Below the pieces are notes generated by a model that saw nothing but the letters and a program-made list of their open reading frames with translations, was not told the DNA's origin and made no database searches. DNA of 64,000 nucleotides from Mycolicibacterium tusciae JS617. GTDB taxonomy: Bacteria; Actinomycetota; Actinomycetes; Mycobacteriales; Mycobacteriaceae. Positions 51,795 to 60,728 of the stretch are shown piece after piece. A program made the translations under genes and the position numbers. The stretch covers positions 4,340,001 to 4,404,000 of the forward strand of contig NZ_KI912270.1 in assembly GCF_000243415.2 (NCBI RefSeq), read 5' to 3'. The stretch's first letter is position 1. Each line of letters starts with the position of its first letter.

Positions 51795-53267
51795 CTAGGC
51801 CGGTGCGACGCGATCCGCCCATGGAAGTGCCTGTTCGAGCTGGGCCGCCAACCGGATGAGCAGCGACTCGCCCGCCAGTGGGGCGACGAACTGGACGCCC
51901 AGCGGCAGGCCCGCCGCTGTCCAGTGTGTCGGCAGCGTGATCGCGGGCCGCCCGGTGATGTTCGCCAGCTGCGTGTAGGGCACCCAGCCGAGGTTCTTGT
52001 CCACCATGTCGTCGACGATCTTCGTGAAGCGCAGGATCCGGGCGGTGCGCGTCTTGATCAACAGGTCTGCGCCGTGCTGCAACGCCACCGGCAGATCGAA
52101 CTCGCTGATCTTCGGCGGTGGAGTGGCCAGCGAGGGCGTCATCAGCAGGTCGTAGGACTCGAAGAAGGTGGTCAACCGGCGGGTGTGCTCGTGACGCTTC
52201 TGCACCGCGTCGACGTAGTCCACGCTGCTGGTGGCGCGGCCGAGCGCCGCCATGATCAGGGTGTCGCGCTCGAACAACTCGTCGCCCGCGCCGCTCACGC
52301 GCTTGGCCTCGGCGAGTTCCCAGGCCGTGTAGACGAACCACCCGAGCAGGAACTCCCGGGCCAGCGCGGCATCGTCGTCGAAGGGCGCCTGGGGCAGTTC
52401 GTCGACGTGGTGGCCCAACTCGGTCAGTGCCGAAACCGTCGCCTCCACAGCCGCGTAGGCCTCGGGATCGGGCGAGGGATTGATCGCCGTCGGCACTCGC
52501 ACACCGATCCGCAGCTTGCCGGGCTCTGCTCCCACGTACGACGCGAACGGCGCGTCCGGCATACCGGGCACAAAGGGTCCCGACGGTTCGCCGCCGGCGA
52601 TGACGTCGAGCATCGCGGCGGTATCGCGCACCGTGCGCGAGACGACACCCTGCACGGCCGCCCCGTGCATGGCCTCGCCCGTCGCCGGCCCCGAAGGTGT
52701 CAGCCCGCGGCCGGGTTTCAAACCGACCAGCCCACAGCTGGCGGCCGGGATGCGGATCGACCCGCCGCCATCGCTCGCACCGGCACACGGCACGATCCCC
52801 GCCGCGACCGCGGCTGCGGACCCACCCGACGAACCACCCGGCGAGCGCGCAAGATCCCACGGATTGCGCGACGGCCCCCACGCGACGGGCTCGGTGATCC
52901 CCTTGGCCCCGAACTCCGGTGTGTTGGTCTTGCCGAAGATGACCAGGCCCGCGTCGATCCACCGCTGGACGACGGTGGCATGCGCGGTGGCGGGCAGCGA
53001 CATCAGTGCGCGCGATCCATTCGAGGTCGGCAGACCGGCGTAGTCCTGCGACAAGTCCTTGATCAGGAACGGGACGCCGGCGAACGGGCCGCTGAGGTCG
53101 GCCGTCGGGGCCGCGGGGACCTCGCGCACGATCGCGTTGATCCGCGGGTTCACCGCGGATGTGCGCTCCTGCGCCAGCGTCAGCAGCTCGGCCGCTGACA
53201 CCTCCTTGTCGGCGACCAGTTTTGCCAAGCCAGTGGCGTCATATGTCCGGTACTCCTCGAAGTTCAT
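51795..53267 (-). CDS. Amidase signature family hydrolase
   Basis: A 490-residue amidase with the Ser-cisSer-Lys triad: Lys70 (FLIKDLSQDYAG), Ser146 in SPGGSSGGSAAAVAAG, and nucleophile Ser170 in DGGGSIRIPAASCGLVGLKP. Length and the C-terminal NITGRPAITLPTHWTAAGLP are normal. It would hydrolyse an aliphatic or aryl amide to the acid and ammonia. Not the GatA branch, since there is no gatC/gatB around. Confidence 0.93.
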   Translation of the reverse strand: MNFEEYRTYDATGLAKLVADKEVSAAELLTLAQERTSAVNPRINAIVREVPAAPTADLSGPFAGVPFLIKDLSQDYAGLPTSNGSRALMSLPATAHATVVQRWIDAGLVIFGKTNTPEFGAKGITEPVAWGPSRNPWDLARSPGGSSGGSAAAVAAGIVPCAGASDGGGSIRIPAASCGLVGLKPGRGLTPSGPATGEAMHGAAVQGVVSRTVRDTAAMLDVIAGGEPSGPFVPGMPDAPFASYVGAEPGKLRIGVRVPTAINPSPDPEAYAAVEATVSALTELGHHVDELPQAPFDDDAALAREFLLGWFVYTAWELAEAKRVSGAGDELFERDTLIMAALGRATSSVDYVDAVQKRHEHTRRLTTFFESYDLLMTPSLATPPPKISEFDLPVALQHGADLLIKTRTARILRFTKIVDDMVDKNLGWVPYTQLANITGRPAITLPTHWTAAGLPLGVQFVAPLAGESLLIRLAAQLEQALPWADRVAPA

Positions 53268-53410
53268 GATCTGACGGTATGTCTCGCCGGGGCTGCGCGG
53301 TGCCGCGTCGGCGCGCTTAAGTGGTTGCTTGCCGTCATCAGGTGCGTGCGATCCACCGCTTAGGCATACGACCTGAGCTCCCCGGCGCTCGACGTGGCTA
53401 TCGTGGCGCC

Positions 53411-54184
53411 ATGAGCCTCGTCACCTACGAGTTGGACGATCACATCGCCACGATCACGCTCAATCGGCCCGAGGCGCGCAACGCCATCAACGGTGCTCTC
53501 CGTCAGGAACTGAACGCGGCGTGGGAGCGGTTTCGCGATGACCTCGATGCCTGGGTCGCAATCCTCACCGCGAATGGGGACGTGTTCTGCGCCGGCGGTG
53601 ACCTCAAGGACGGCGAGGGCTCGGTCGGCACCTTCGGCGGCACGTTCTGGGAAAAGCCGACGATCAACTCCTTCGAGAGCGGAATGGAACTGTTCAAGCC
53701 GACGATCGCAGCCGTGAACGGCCCGTGCGTCGGCTACGGGGTGACCGGAGTTCTGTTCTGCGACTTCGTCTTTGCCTCCACTGCGGCCACGTTCTCGTTC
53801 CCGGAGGTGACGCTCGGCGTGCCCACCATCGTGGGGGCGATCCGCCTGCCCGAGCGGCTGCGCTGGGCCGACGCCATGGAACTGCTGCTGACCGGTGCGC
53901 CGATGACGGCCGAACGCGCCAAAGAGGTTGGCCTGGTGTGGAAGCTGGTCGAGCCCGACGACCTGCAGGCCCAAGCGCGCGCATGGGCGCAGACCCTGAC
54001 GAAAGCAGCGCCCCTGGCACAGCGCGCCACCAAGGAGGTGGCGTGGCGCACCGCGAACATGGGGTGGATCGAGTCAGTCCGCTTCGGCGAGACGATGCGC
54101 AAAGTCGCCGCCGCCACCGATGATGTCGGCGAGGGAATCCAGGCGTGGCGGGAGAAGCGGACGCCACAGTGGCGGGGCCACTAA
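53411..54184 (+). CDS. Enoyl-CoA hydratase/isomerase family protein
   Basis: A 257-residue crotonase: ITLNRPEARNAINGALRQEL, DVFCAGGDLKDGEG (oxyanion loop), IAAVNGPCVGYGVTGVLFCD, and FSFPEVTLGVPTIVGAIRLP. At the first catalytic Glu position of hydratases (the GxxGxG..EL region) the segment reads GVTGVLFCDFVF, and the second has PEVTLGVPT with a Glu earlier; hydratase activity is therefore not certain. Start ATG 53411; the upstream 143 bp hold no other feature. Confidence 0.9.
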   Translation: MSLVTYELDDHIATITLNRPEARNAINGALRQELNAAWERFRDDLDAWVAILTANGDVFCAGGDLKDGEGSVGTFGGTFWEKPTINSFESGMELFKPTIAAVNGPCVGYGVTGVLFCDFVFASTAATFSFPEVTLGVPTIVGAIRLPERLRWADAMELLLTGAPMTAERAKEVGLVWKLVEPDDLQAQARAWAQTLTKAAPLAQRATKEVAWRTANMGWIESVRFGETMRKVAAATDDVGEGIQAWREKRTPQWRGH

Positions 54185-55561
54185 TCAGGTGGACGCTTTC
54201 TCGAACGCAACCGGAGGGGGCGCATCCTTGGTGCCGGGGGTTTCGGTGCCGTTGAGCGGACAACGCGTCGTCTCTGGGACGCGCCAGAGCGCAACGGCGC
54301 CGATCACGCAGGCAGCCATCATGTAGTAGGCGGGGAACAACACGTCGCCGGTCTCATTGGTCAGCCAATCATTCACGGCTGGAGCGGTACCGCCGAAGAT
54401 CGACGTCGACACGTTGTAGGCGATCGCGAAACCCGCAAAGCGCACATGGGTGGGGAACATCGCCGGAAACGTCGCCGAGATCGTGGCCAACTGCGGCACG
54501 TACAGCAGCCCTAGGACCGCGTATCCGACGATCGCGCCGACCAGGTTTGTACCCATCAGCAGGAACATCGGCACGCCGGCCACGAAGAGCCCGATCAGCG
54601 AGACCCACCACACGGGCTTACGCCCCACGCGATCGGACAGCAGCCCGACGAAGGGGAGGAAGACCATCATCGAGAGCATGCCGATGATGGGAACGATCAG
54701 CGATTGATCGGCCGTCAACCCGATCTGTGTCTCGAGGTAGGTCGGCATGTAGGTGAGCAGCGTGTAGTTCACCACGTTCAATGCGACGACTAAGCCGCCC
54801 AACTGCAGTATGGGCCGCCAGTACCCGGCGAGCAGATCGCGGAACTGTGTCGTGGTCTGGTTCTCCGTCTTGCCCTCTTGCTCGAGTTCGCGGAATACCG
54901 GCGTGTCCTCGAGTCGCGACCGCAGGTAGATGCCGATCAAGCCGAGCGGCGCCGCCACCAGGAACGGTAATCGCCAACCCCACGCGTGCATCTGGTCGTC
55001 GCCGAGGGCGAGCGAGAATCCCAGCATCAGCAGTGCCCCGAATGAGAACCCGGCCAGGGTGCCGAATTCCAGAAAGCTCCCCATCATCCCGCGGCGACGA
55101 CTGGGGGCGTATTCAGCCATGAAGGTTGCGGCGCCGCCGTACTCACCGCCGGTGGAGAACCCCTGGATCATTCGCAGGAATACCAGCAGGAACGGGGCCC
55201 ACAGACCGATGGAGGCGTAGGTCGGAAGGAGGGCGACGCAAAAAGTCGCACCGGCCATCAACAGGATCGTCATCGCCAGGACCTGCTTTCGGCCGAGGCG
55301 ATCTCCCAGCGGGCCCCAGACGAATCCACCGAGCGGTCTCACGAGGAACGAGACCGCGAACGTCATCAATGCAAGCAAGGTCGCCTGCTGCGTGTCTCCG
55401 GGAAAGATCGCCGCGGAGATATACGTCACGCCGTAGGCGTAGATGCCGTAGTCGAACCACTCGGTTGCGTTGCCGATCGCAGAGGCTGCGACGGCCTTTC
55501 GTGTGACTTCCGGCGGTGGTTCGTGCTCGGCACCCGCTGATTGAGCTGCACCGGAGTTCAC
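54185..55561 (-). CDS. MFS metabolite:H+ symporter (MHS family, ProP-like)
   Basis: A 458-residue transporter: GNATEWFDYGIYAYGVTYIS, WGPLGDRLGRKQVLA, RMIQGFSTGGEYGGAATFMA, and LLSDRVGRKPVWWVS. WFDYGIYAY is the ProP-like variant of the MHS family. Imports a small zwitterion or organic acid with protons. GTG start. It directly abuts the crotonase stop on the other strand, so there is no room for a separate terminator. Confidence 0.9.
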   Translation of the reverse strand: MNSGAAQSAGAEHEPPPEVTRKAVAASAIGNATEWFDYGIYAYGVTYISAAIFPGDTQQATLLALMTFAVSFLVRPLGGFVWGPLGDRLGRKQVLAMTILLMAGATFCVALLPTYASIGLWAPFLLVFLRMIQGFSTGGEYGGAATFMAEYAPSRRRGMMGSFLEFGTLAGFSFGALLMLGFSLALGDDQMHAWGWRLPFLVAAPLGLIGIYLRSRLEDTPVFRELEQEGKTENQTTTQFRDLLAGYWRPILQLGGLVVALNVVNYTLLTYMPTYLETQIGLTADQSLIVPIIGMLSMMVFLPFVGLLSDRVGRKPVWWVSLIGLFVAGVPMFLLMGTNLVGAIVGYAVLGLLYVPQLATISATFPAMFPTHVRFAGFAIAYNVSTSIFGGTAPAVNDWLTNETGDVLFPAYYMMAACVIGAVALWRVPETTRCPLNGTETPGTKDAPPPVAFEKAST

Positions 55562-55677
55562 ACGTTCCCCCTAGTCCGACGGATTCCACGCATTCCGACC
55601 CATGCCGTGCACAAACCCGTCGCGGTATATCCATACGAGCGCCGCAGCAAACGTCGCCCGACATGTTCGGCAGCACG

Positions 55678-57258
55678 CTACCGTTCATCGCCGTCGGGCT
55701 CCTGCCGTTCATCGGTTTCCCTCGCGCCGTCGGCGGGTGTCGGTTCCAGCGCGACGCTCCATGCTCGTTCGGCGGCCGCGGCGGCCCGCGCCTGGATCTC
55801 GGCCGGCCGCAGCTGCACCACCCGACCCACCGCGCGGCGAAGGCCGGGGGCCCCACGCACTCTCAAGAGGTTGCCTACCCGCCCCGCCCGGTAGCGCAGC
55901 GGTGAGCCGATGAATTCGCCCATCACCACGCCCGCCCCGATCGCCAGTGCCGTCGCCGCCGCGGCCGCCGCTTGAGCGATTCCCTGGCCGTAATCCTGGT
56001 CGACGACGAAATAGAACACCGCCCTGAACACGGCCAGGCCTGGGAGCATCGGTGTGATTCCGGCGGTCGCCGTCACCAGAGCCGGCGCCTGCCGCCGGAT
56101 GGACGACAACGTCGCCAGCAAGCCGACCCCCACCGCGGCGGTCCCCGTGGCGAACACCTGGCCGAACCCTCCGCTCGCGAGGCCGATCAGTACCAGCTCA
56201 GCGAGGCCGGCCACGACTCCGGCGGTGGCCACCGCGCGGAAACGTGCGTAGCTGACGATGGTCAGGCACGCACCCGCCAAGGCCGCGCCCGATACGGCGA
56301 GCGCCATCCGCCCCGGCCCACTCGGCATGATGAAGGTCTCCGTCGCGTCGACCTGGAGTCGGATCGTGATGTCGGCAACAGCAGCGACCTGAAGTCCGGC
56401 GAGAATACCGACCACGATGCCCGCCGTCATGAACAGAACGTCACCGAGCCGAGCGACGGCGGTCAGCATGTATCCGGTGAGCGCATCTTGTACCGAGCCG
56501 ACCAGCGTCAGCCCGGACAACAGCATCACGATCCCGGTGGCCACCAGCGCGGTCGGCCCTTGGTCGGCGTACAGGTAGGCGGCCACGGCGACGAGGGTGG
56601 CGATGAAAGCTCCAGCCGCCTGCTGGAAGAACAGAGGTGTCCCGATCCGGTGCAACAGTCGATTCACCCGATCGATGACCGCTGACGTCACCGCGGCCAA
56701 AAGGCACGTCAACCAGGAGCCACCGAAGAGCATCGCGATGCCGAGAGCGAAGCCTGCCCATCCCACGGTCACAACCCATCGCGGGTACGGGTGCGGGCGC
56801 GCAGTCAACTCGTCCATCGCTTCGTGGGCCTGATCGACCGAGACACCACCGGAGGTGATCCGCCGGACCAACCGATCGAGCACCGCCAGCCTCGAGTAGT
56901 CGGTGGACCGAGCGTGGGCCGACCGCACGATGGTGACGGGCGGGCTGGCCTCCGTGGTCATCGCCGAGGCGAAGATAGTGGTGACGAAAACATCGATGAC
57001 ACAGTCATGGAGCTGATAGGCCGCGGCCACGTCTTGAGCAGTCACGACGACATCCGCGGTGCCCGAGCCGGATGACAGCATCACCTCGGCAAGCCGCACG
57101 GTCAGATCGAGCACCTTGCGGGTGTGAAGATCGTCGACGCCGCCCGCCAGCCGGCTTCGCTGTCCGGCCGATGGAGCGGGGTCACGACGCCCGAGCAGCG
57201 GAATTCTCAGTCCGAGCCGGCGTCGGTCTGTGTTCCCTTCGTGGGCAGGATCTGTCAC
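55678..57258 (-). CDS. Threonine/serine exporter (ThrE family)
   Basis: A 526-residue exporter. The N-terminal ThrE domain has LDLTVRLAEVMLSSGSGTAD, then VTVGWAGFALGIAMLFGGSW and about ten membrane helices; LSGLTLVGSVQDALTGYMLT and ITPMLPGLAVFRAVFY are signature stretches. A family member of C. glutamicum exports threonine and serine using the proton gradient. Start GTG 57258. A perfect palindrome lies 34 bp upstream. Confidence 0.9.
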   Translation of the reverse strand: MTDPAHEGNTDRRRLGLRIPLLGRRDPAPSAGQRSRLAGGVDDLHTRKVLDLTVRLAEVMLSSGSGTADVVVTAQDVAAAYQLHDCVIDVFVTTIFASAMTTEASPPVTIVRSAHARSTDYSRLAVLDRLVRRITSGGVSVDQAHEAMDELTARPHPYPRWVVTVGWAGFALGIAMLFGGSWLTCLLAAVTSAVIDRVNRLLHRIGTPLFFQQAAGAFIATLVAVAAYLYADQGPTALVATGIVMLLSGLTLVGSVQDALTGYMLTAVARLGDVLFMTAGIVVGILAGLQVAAVADITIRLQVDATETFIMPSGPGRMALAVSGAALAGACLTIVSYARFRAVATAGVVAGLAELVLIGLASGGFGQVFATGTAAVGVGLLATLSSIRRQAPALVTATAGITPMLPGLAVFRAVFYFVVDQDYGQGIAQAAAAAATALAIGAGVVMGEFIGSPLRYRAGRVGNLLRVRGAPGLRRAVGRVVQLRPAEIQARAAAAAERAWSVALEPTPADGARETDERQEPDGDER

Positions 57259-57291
57259 CGATCAGGAATCGATGTGCCCGCGACGTGTCGC

Positions 57292-57307
57292 GGTCATGAG
57301 CATGACC
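57292..57307. promoter_or_regulatory. Perfect 16-bp palindromic site upstream of thrE
   Basis: GGTCATG-AG-CATGACC, two 7-bp arms and a 2-bp centre, located between thrE and the metallophosphoesterase, 34 bp before the thrE GTG. It could be bound by a dimeric repressor. The regulator is not in the neighbourhood. The site also holds two ATG triplets, so chance should be tested. Confidence 0.4.
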
Positions 57308-57384
57308 ATGTTCGTTCCATATCCGACGGAGTGGCGCTTCAAACCCGTTGGAGGTGTGGCTGCGCGACAGACTCGGTGGTGAAG

Positions 57385-58608
57385 TCAGGAGCTGCGATGG
57401 ACCGGACGGGTTACGGACGGCTCCGCGCAGCGCAGGGTCAGCAGGGTGATCTCGCTGGGAGCGAACACCCGGAAGGGCGGACCCCAGAACCCTGTCCCGC
57501 GGCTGGTGTACAGCTGAGTCCGCTCACCATGTCGACTCAGTCCAGCCACCACCGGTTGATCCAGTCGGACAAGGTAATTGAACGGCCAGATCTGGCCGCC
57601 ATGAGTGTGTCCCGAAACCTGGAGATCGACGCCGGCCCGCACGGCGTGCGAAACCTGCTTTGGTTGGTGCGCCAGCAGGAATACCGGCAGCGTGCACTCG
57701 GCACCTGTGAGGGCGGCATCGAGATTTGCGCCGTGCCCGTCGACACCGGATGCCTTGGCGGTGGCGTCGTCCACGCCGGCGACGATGAGCTGATCCCCGC
57801 CGCGTTCGACGATGACGTGGCGGTTGTGCAGTGCAGCCCAGCCGATGCTCTCCATGTAATCCAGCCACCCCTGCGCCTCGCTGAAGTACTCGTGGTTGCC
57901 GGTGACATAGACACGCGCCGAGGCGGCCTTCACCGCCGCCAACGGGCTCGCCTGCTTCTCGCGCACCTGGACCGTTCCATCGGCGATATCGCCGACGTGA
58001 CACACGACGTCGGCGCCGAGGCCGTTGACCCGATCGACGACGGCGGCCGACCACCGCGCCCGGTCGATCGGCCCATAGTGGGTGTCGGTGATGAGGGCAA
58101 CCCGCAGGCCATCCAGACCCCGGCCGAGCCGGTCGATGGTCACCTCGATTTCCCGGACGCGCGGAACTCGCATCGCCTCGAAGTAGCCCCAGCCGAGGAG
58201 GGCCGCGACGACGACAAGGACGCCGGCCGCGACCCAGCGTGACCGCGCTGGGTCCGGGACCCCCGCGCCGAGCAGCACCAGGCGTGCGATCTGGCCCAGT
58301 ACCGACCAGACGAACAGCACCCACGCCGCGCCCAGCAGCGCATCGCCGACCGCGGCGGCCCCGTCGAGATGCCTGCGGCCGTGCCCGAACACCATCAGCG
58401 ACGGCAGGGCGATAGCCGCCGCGACGAAGAAGAGGGTGCCCGCCACGAACACGGCCGTCGGCCATACCGCTCCGGACGCCAGCAGCGTCCACCACGGCAC
58501 ACCGAACAGCAGCAGCACGATGGCCACCACCACCGCCAGGCGGCGACGATGGCGGGACCGCCGTGGCGGGTCGAGTGATTCGACTACGTCGGCCGGGATG
58601 TCTGTCAT
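57385..58608 (-). CDS. Membrane-anchored metallophosphoesterase (paralogue)
   Basis: 407 residues, same architecture as the gene at 14924: three or four N-terminal helices (VVVAIVLLLFGVPWWTLLAS, AALLGAAWVLF...VLGQIARL) followed by the phosphoesterase with ITDTHYGP, GDIADG, GNHEYF, LAHQP and SGHTHGGQIWP. The first motif has THYGP instead of SDIHLGP, but the DxH is kept. Start ATG 58608; TTG 58611 directly precedes. It may act on envelope phosphoesters. Confidence 0.9.
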   Translation of the reverse strand: MTDIPADVVESLDPPRRSRHRRRLAVVVAIVLLLFGVPWWTLLASGAVWPTAVFVAGTLFFVAAAIALPSLMVFGHGRRHLDGAAAVGDALLGAAWVLFVWSVLGQIARLVLLGAGVPDPARSRWVAAGVLVVVAALLGWGYFEAMRVPRVREIEVTIDRLGRGLDGLRVALITDTHYGPIDRARWSAAVVDRVNGLGADVVCHVGDIADGTVQVREKQASPLAAVKAASARVYVTGNHEYFSEAQGWLDYMESIGWAALHNRHVIVERGGDQLIVAGVDDATAKASGVDGHGANLDAALTGAECTLPVFLLAHQPKQVSHAVRAGVDLQVSGHTHGGQIWPFNYLVRLDQPVVAGLSRHGERTQLYTSRGTGFWGPPFRVFAPSEITLLTLRCAEPSVTRPVHRSS

Positions 58609-58836
58609 CAATGACGACGTTACCGAGGGATTCGAGGGCTCGCCGCGCCGACAACTCGGTACGCGATCGGCCTCACAACCGGCCCGGCCGGGTCGTGAAG
58701 AGAACGTGACACGGTCCTGTTCGCCGCTTCACATCGATGACACGGCCGCCGGGCAGGCTCGCGCAGATACCTAAATGCCGCCCGGCCGCCGACGCCCTGG
58801 CGCTGATCGCCCATCGACGACGGAAGAAGCGACGCC

Positions 58837-59691
58837 ATGTCCTACGTGGAACCCCCGCAGTTCGTAACGAAGATGATCGACGCCGGTGAAAACAAGGTGT
58901 TCATGTCCACCCGAGACACCGTGATCCGTGCCTACATGGCCGGCGCCATCCTCGCCTTGGCCGCGGCGTTCGCGGTCACGATCACCGTGCAGACGGGTAA
59001 CGCCCTCATCGGGGCAGTGCTGTTTCCGGTCGGTTTCTGTCTGCTGTATTTGATGGGCTTCGACTTGCTCACCGGAGTCTTCACGCTGGTTCCGTTGGCG
59101 TTGCTCGACAAACGGCGTGGCGTCACGATCCGGTCAATGCTGCGCAATTGGGGCCTGGTATTCGTCGGCAATTTCCTCGGCGCGCTGACCGTGGCGCTGA
59201 TGATCGCCATCACCGTGACCTACGCATTCACCGTGGATCCGAACGAGGTCGGCCAGAAGCTCGGGGAGATCGGAACCAGCCGCACTGTCGGATACGCCGA
59301 CCACGGTGCCGCCGGAATGCTGACCCTTTTCATCCGCGGCGTGCTCTGCAACTGGATGGTCTCGACCGGTGTCGTCGCAGCAATGATGTCAACTTCGGTG
59401 ACGGGCATGGTAATCACCATGTGGATGCCCATCATGCTGTTCTTTTACATGGGCTTCGAACACTCGGTGGTGAACATGTTCCTCTTCCCGTCCGGACTCA
59501 TGCTCGGCGGTGACTTCTCGGTCGCGGACTATTTCATCTGGAATGAGATCCCCACGGTGGTAGGCAATCTCGTCGGCGGACTCGCGTTCGTCGGGCTCAC
59601 CCTCTACGCGACGCACGCCCGCACCGGTATCGAGTGGAATCGTCCGACCGATCCCACCGACTTCAAGCTGCCCGCCGAGGCGAACGCATGA
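58837..59691 (+). CDS. Formate/nitrite transporter family channel
   Basis: A 284-residue FNT protein with six helices, including MAGAILALAAAFAVTITVQT, LLYLMGFDLLTGVFTLVPLA, GNFLGALTVALMIAITVTY, and FIRGVLCNWMVSTGVVAAMM. GFEHSVVNMFLFP is a diagnostic stretch with the conserved His and Asn. FNT channels pass small monovalent anions (formate, nitrite, hydrosulfide). Its stop overlaps the start of cyanase (ATGA), so cyanate is a reasonable but unproven cargo. The 228 bp before it hold a promoter region that I could not resolve. Confidence 0.92.
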   Translation: MSYVEPPQFVTKMIDAGENKVFMSTRDTVIRAYMAGAILALAAAFAVTITVQTGNALIGAVLFPVGFCLLYLMGFDLLTGVFTLVPLALLDKRRGVTIRSMLRNWGLVFVGNFLGALTVALMIAITVTYAFTVDPNEVGQKLGEIGTSRTVGYADHGAAGMLTLFIRGVLCNWMVSTGVVAAMMSTSVTGMVITMWMPIMLFFYMGFEHSVVNMFLFPSGLMLGGDFSVADYFIWNEIPTVVGNLVGGLAFVGLTLYATHARTGIEWNRPTDPTDFKLPAEANA

Positions 59692-60143
59692 GCCGGGCTG
59701 ATATCACGGCGCAAATCAGCGCCGCTCGGCTGGCGAAGGGGCTCACGTGGCAGCAGCTCGCCGACGCCATCGACAAGCCGGTGGTGTGGACAGTCGCGGC
59801 ACTGCAAGGCCAACAACCGCTTCCGGCCGAATCCGGCAAGGTGCTCGTTGACATGCTCGGCCTCGACGAGTCGGCGGTGGCGGTGTTGGCGGCGGTACCG
59901 ATGCGCGGCGGGCTACCCGGCACAGTGCCCACCGACCCGACGATTTACCGCTTCTACGAAGCACTTCAGGTCTACGGCGGCGCCATCAAGGAACTCATCC
60001 ACGAACAGTTCGGCGACGGCATCATGAGCGCCATCAACTTCAGCCTCGATGTCGAGCGCAAGGCCCATCCTGACGGAGACCGTGTGGTGGTGACCTTCGA
60101 CGGGAAGTTCCTGCCCTACGCGTGGACGGCGGCCGACGGCTAG
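59688..60143 (+). CDS. cynS: Cyanate hydratase (cyanase)
   Basis: A 151-residue cyanase. The N-terminal helical domain (ISAARLAKGLTWQQLADAID) and the catalytic domain with Arg88 and Glu91 in IYRFYEALQVYG and Ser114 in GDGIMSAINFSLDVE are in the right spacing (E. coli Arg96, Glu99, Ser122). It forms a decamer and turns cyanate plus bicarbonate into ammonia and CO2. Translationally coupled to the FNT gene. Confidence 0.97.
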   Translation: MSRADITAQISAARLAKGLTWQQLADAIDKPVVWTVAALQGQQPLPAESGKVLVDMLGLDESAVAVLAAVPMRGGLPGTVPTDPTIYRFYEALQVYGGAIKELIHEQFGDGIMSAINFSLDVERKAHPDGDRVVVTFDGKFLPYAWTAADG

Positions 60144-60152
60144 CTATTCCAA

Positions 60153-60728
60153 GTGACTAGTCTTTCGGGCGTGCTCGATGCCTTATGGACCGCCGCGACC
60201 CGGCATCCGTTCCTCGATGCGGTGCGCGACGGCACCATCGCCGACGTGGACTTCAACCGGTGGCTGGCCCAGGACGCACTATTCGTCGCCGATCTGCTCA
60301 CCTTCCAGTCGCGGCTGCTCGCGCGTGCACCTCGTCCGGCTCAGGGCGTCCTCGCGGGGGGCTGCGTCGCACTGGTCGACGAGCTGGACTGGTTCGAAGT
60401 GCAGGCGGCCCGTCGAGGCGTAGGGCTTGAGCAGCCGGCCTTACCGGCAACGCTCGCTTACCGCGAGCTGCTGCTGCGGCTGGACACCGTGCCCGTCGAC
60501 GTCGCGTTGACGGCGCTCTGGGTCATCGAGACGGTGTACCTGGACGCGTGGTCGTCGGCCGCCTCGAGCTCGTCACCATTGCGTGAGTTCGTCGAGCATT
60601 GGACCGCGCCGGCCTTTGCCGCTTACGTGGATGCACTCGGCGAACTGGCGACCCCCGAAGGCCACGACGAACTGGTCGCCGAGGTGCTCACGCGTGAGGT
60701 GGCGTTCTGGGATATGGCGCTGACATGA
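60153..60728 (+). CDS. TenA-like protein lacking the catalytic Cys
   Basis: A 191-residue TenA/THI-4 superfamily helical protein. HPFLDAVRDGTIADVDFNRW, then Asp41 in LAQDALFVAD and Tyr103 in LAYRELLL are TenA positions, and Glu182 in REVAFWDMAL is the C-terminal one. At the nucleophile position (Cys in TenA) it has ALTALWVIE, i.e. no Cys; a Glu lies four residues on. It may be of the TenA_E type or a non-catalytic partner. GTG start 9 bp after cynS; the stop overlaps the next gene (ATGA). Confidence 0.85.
   Translation: MTSLSGVLDALWTAATRHPFLDAVRDGTIADVDFNRWLAQDALFVADLLTFQSRLLARAPRPAQGVLAGGCVALVDELDWFEVQAARRGVGLEQPALPATLAYRELLLRLDTVPVDVALTALWVIETVYLDAWSSAASSSSPLREFVEHWTAPAFAAYVDALGELATPEGHDELVAEVLTREVAFWDMALT

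Noticed and set aside
51789..53198. 469-codon plus-strand frame opposite the amidase
   Set aside because: No domain; the amidase on the minus strand has an intact catalytic triad.
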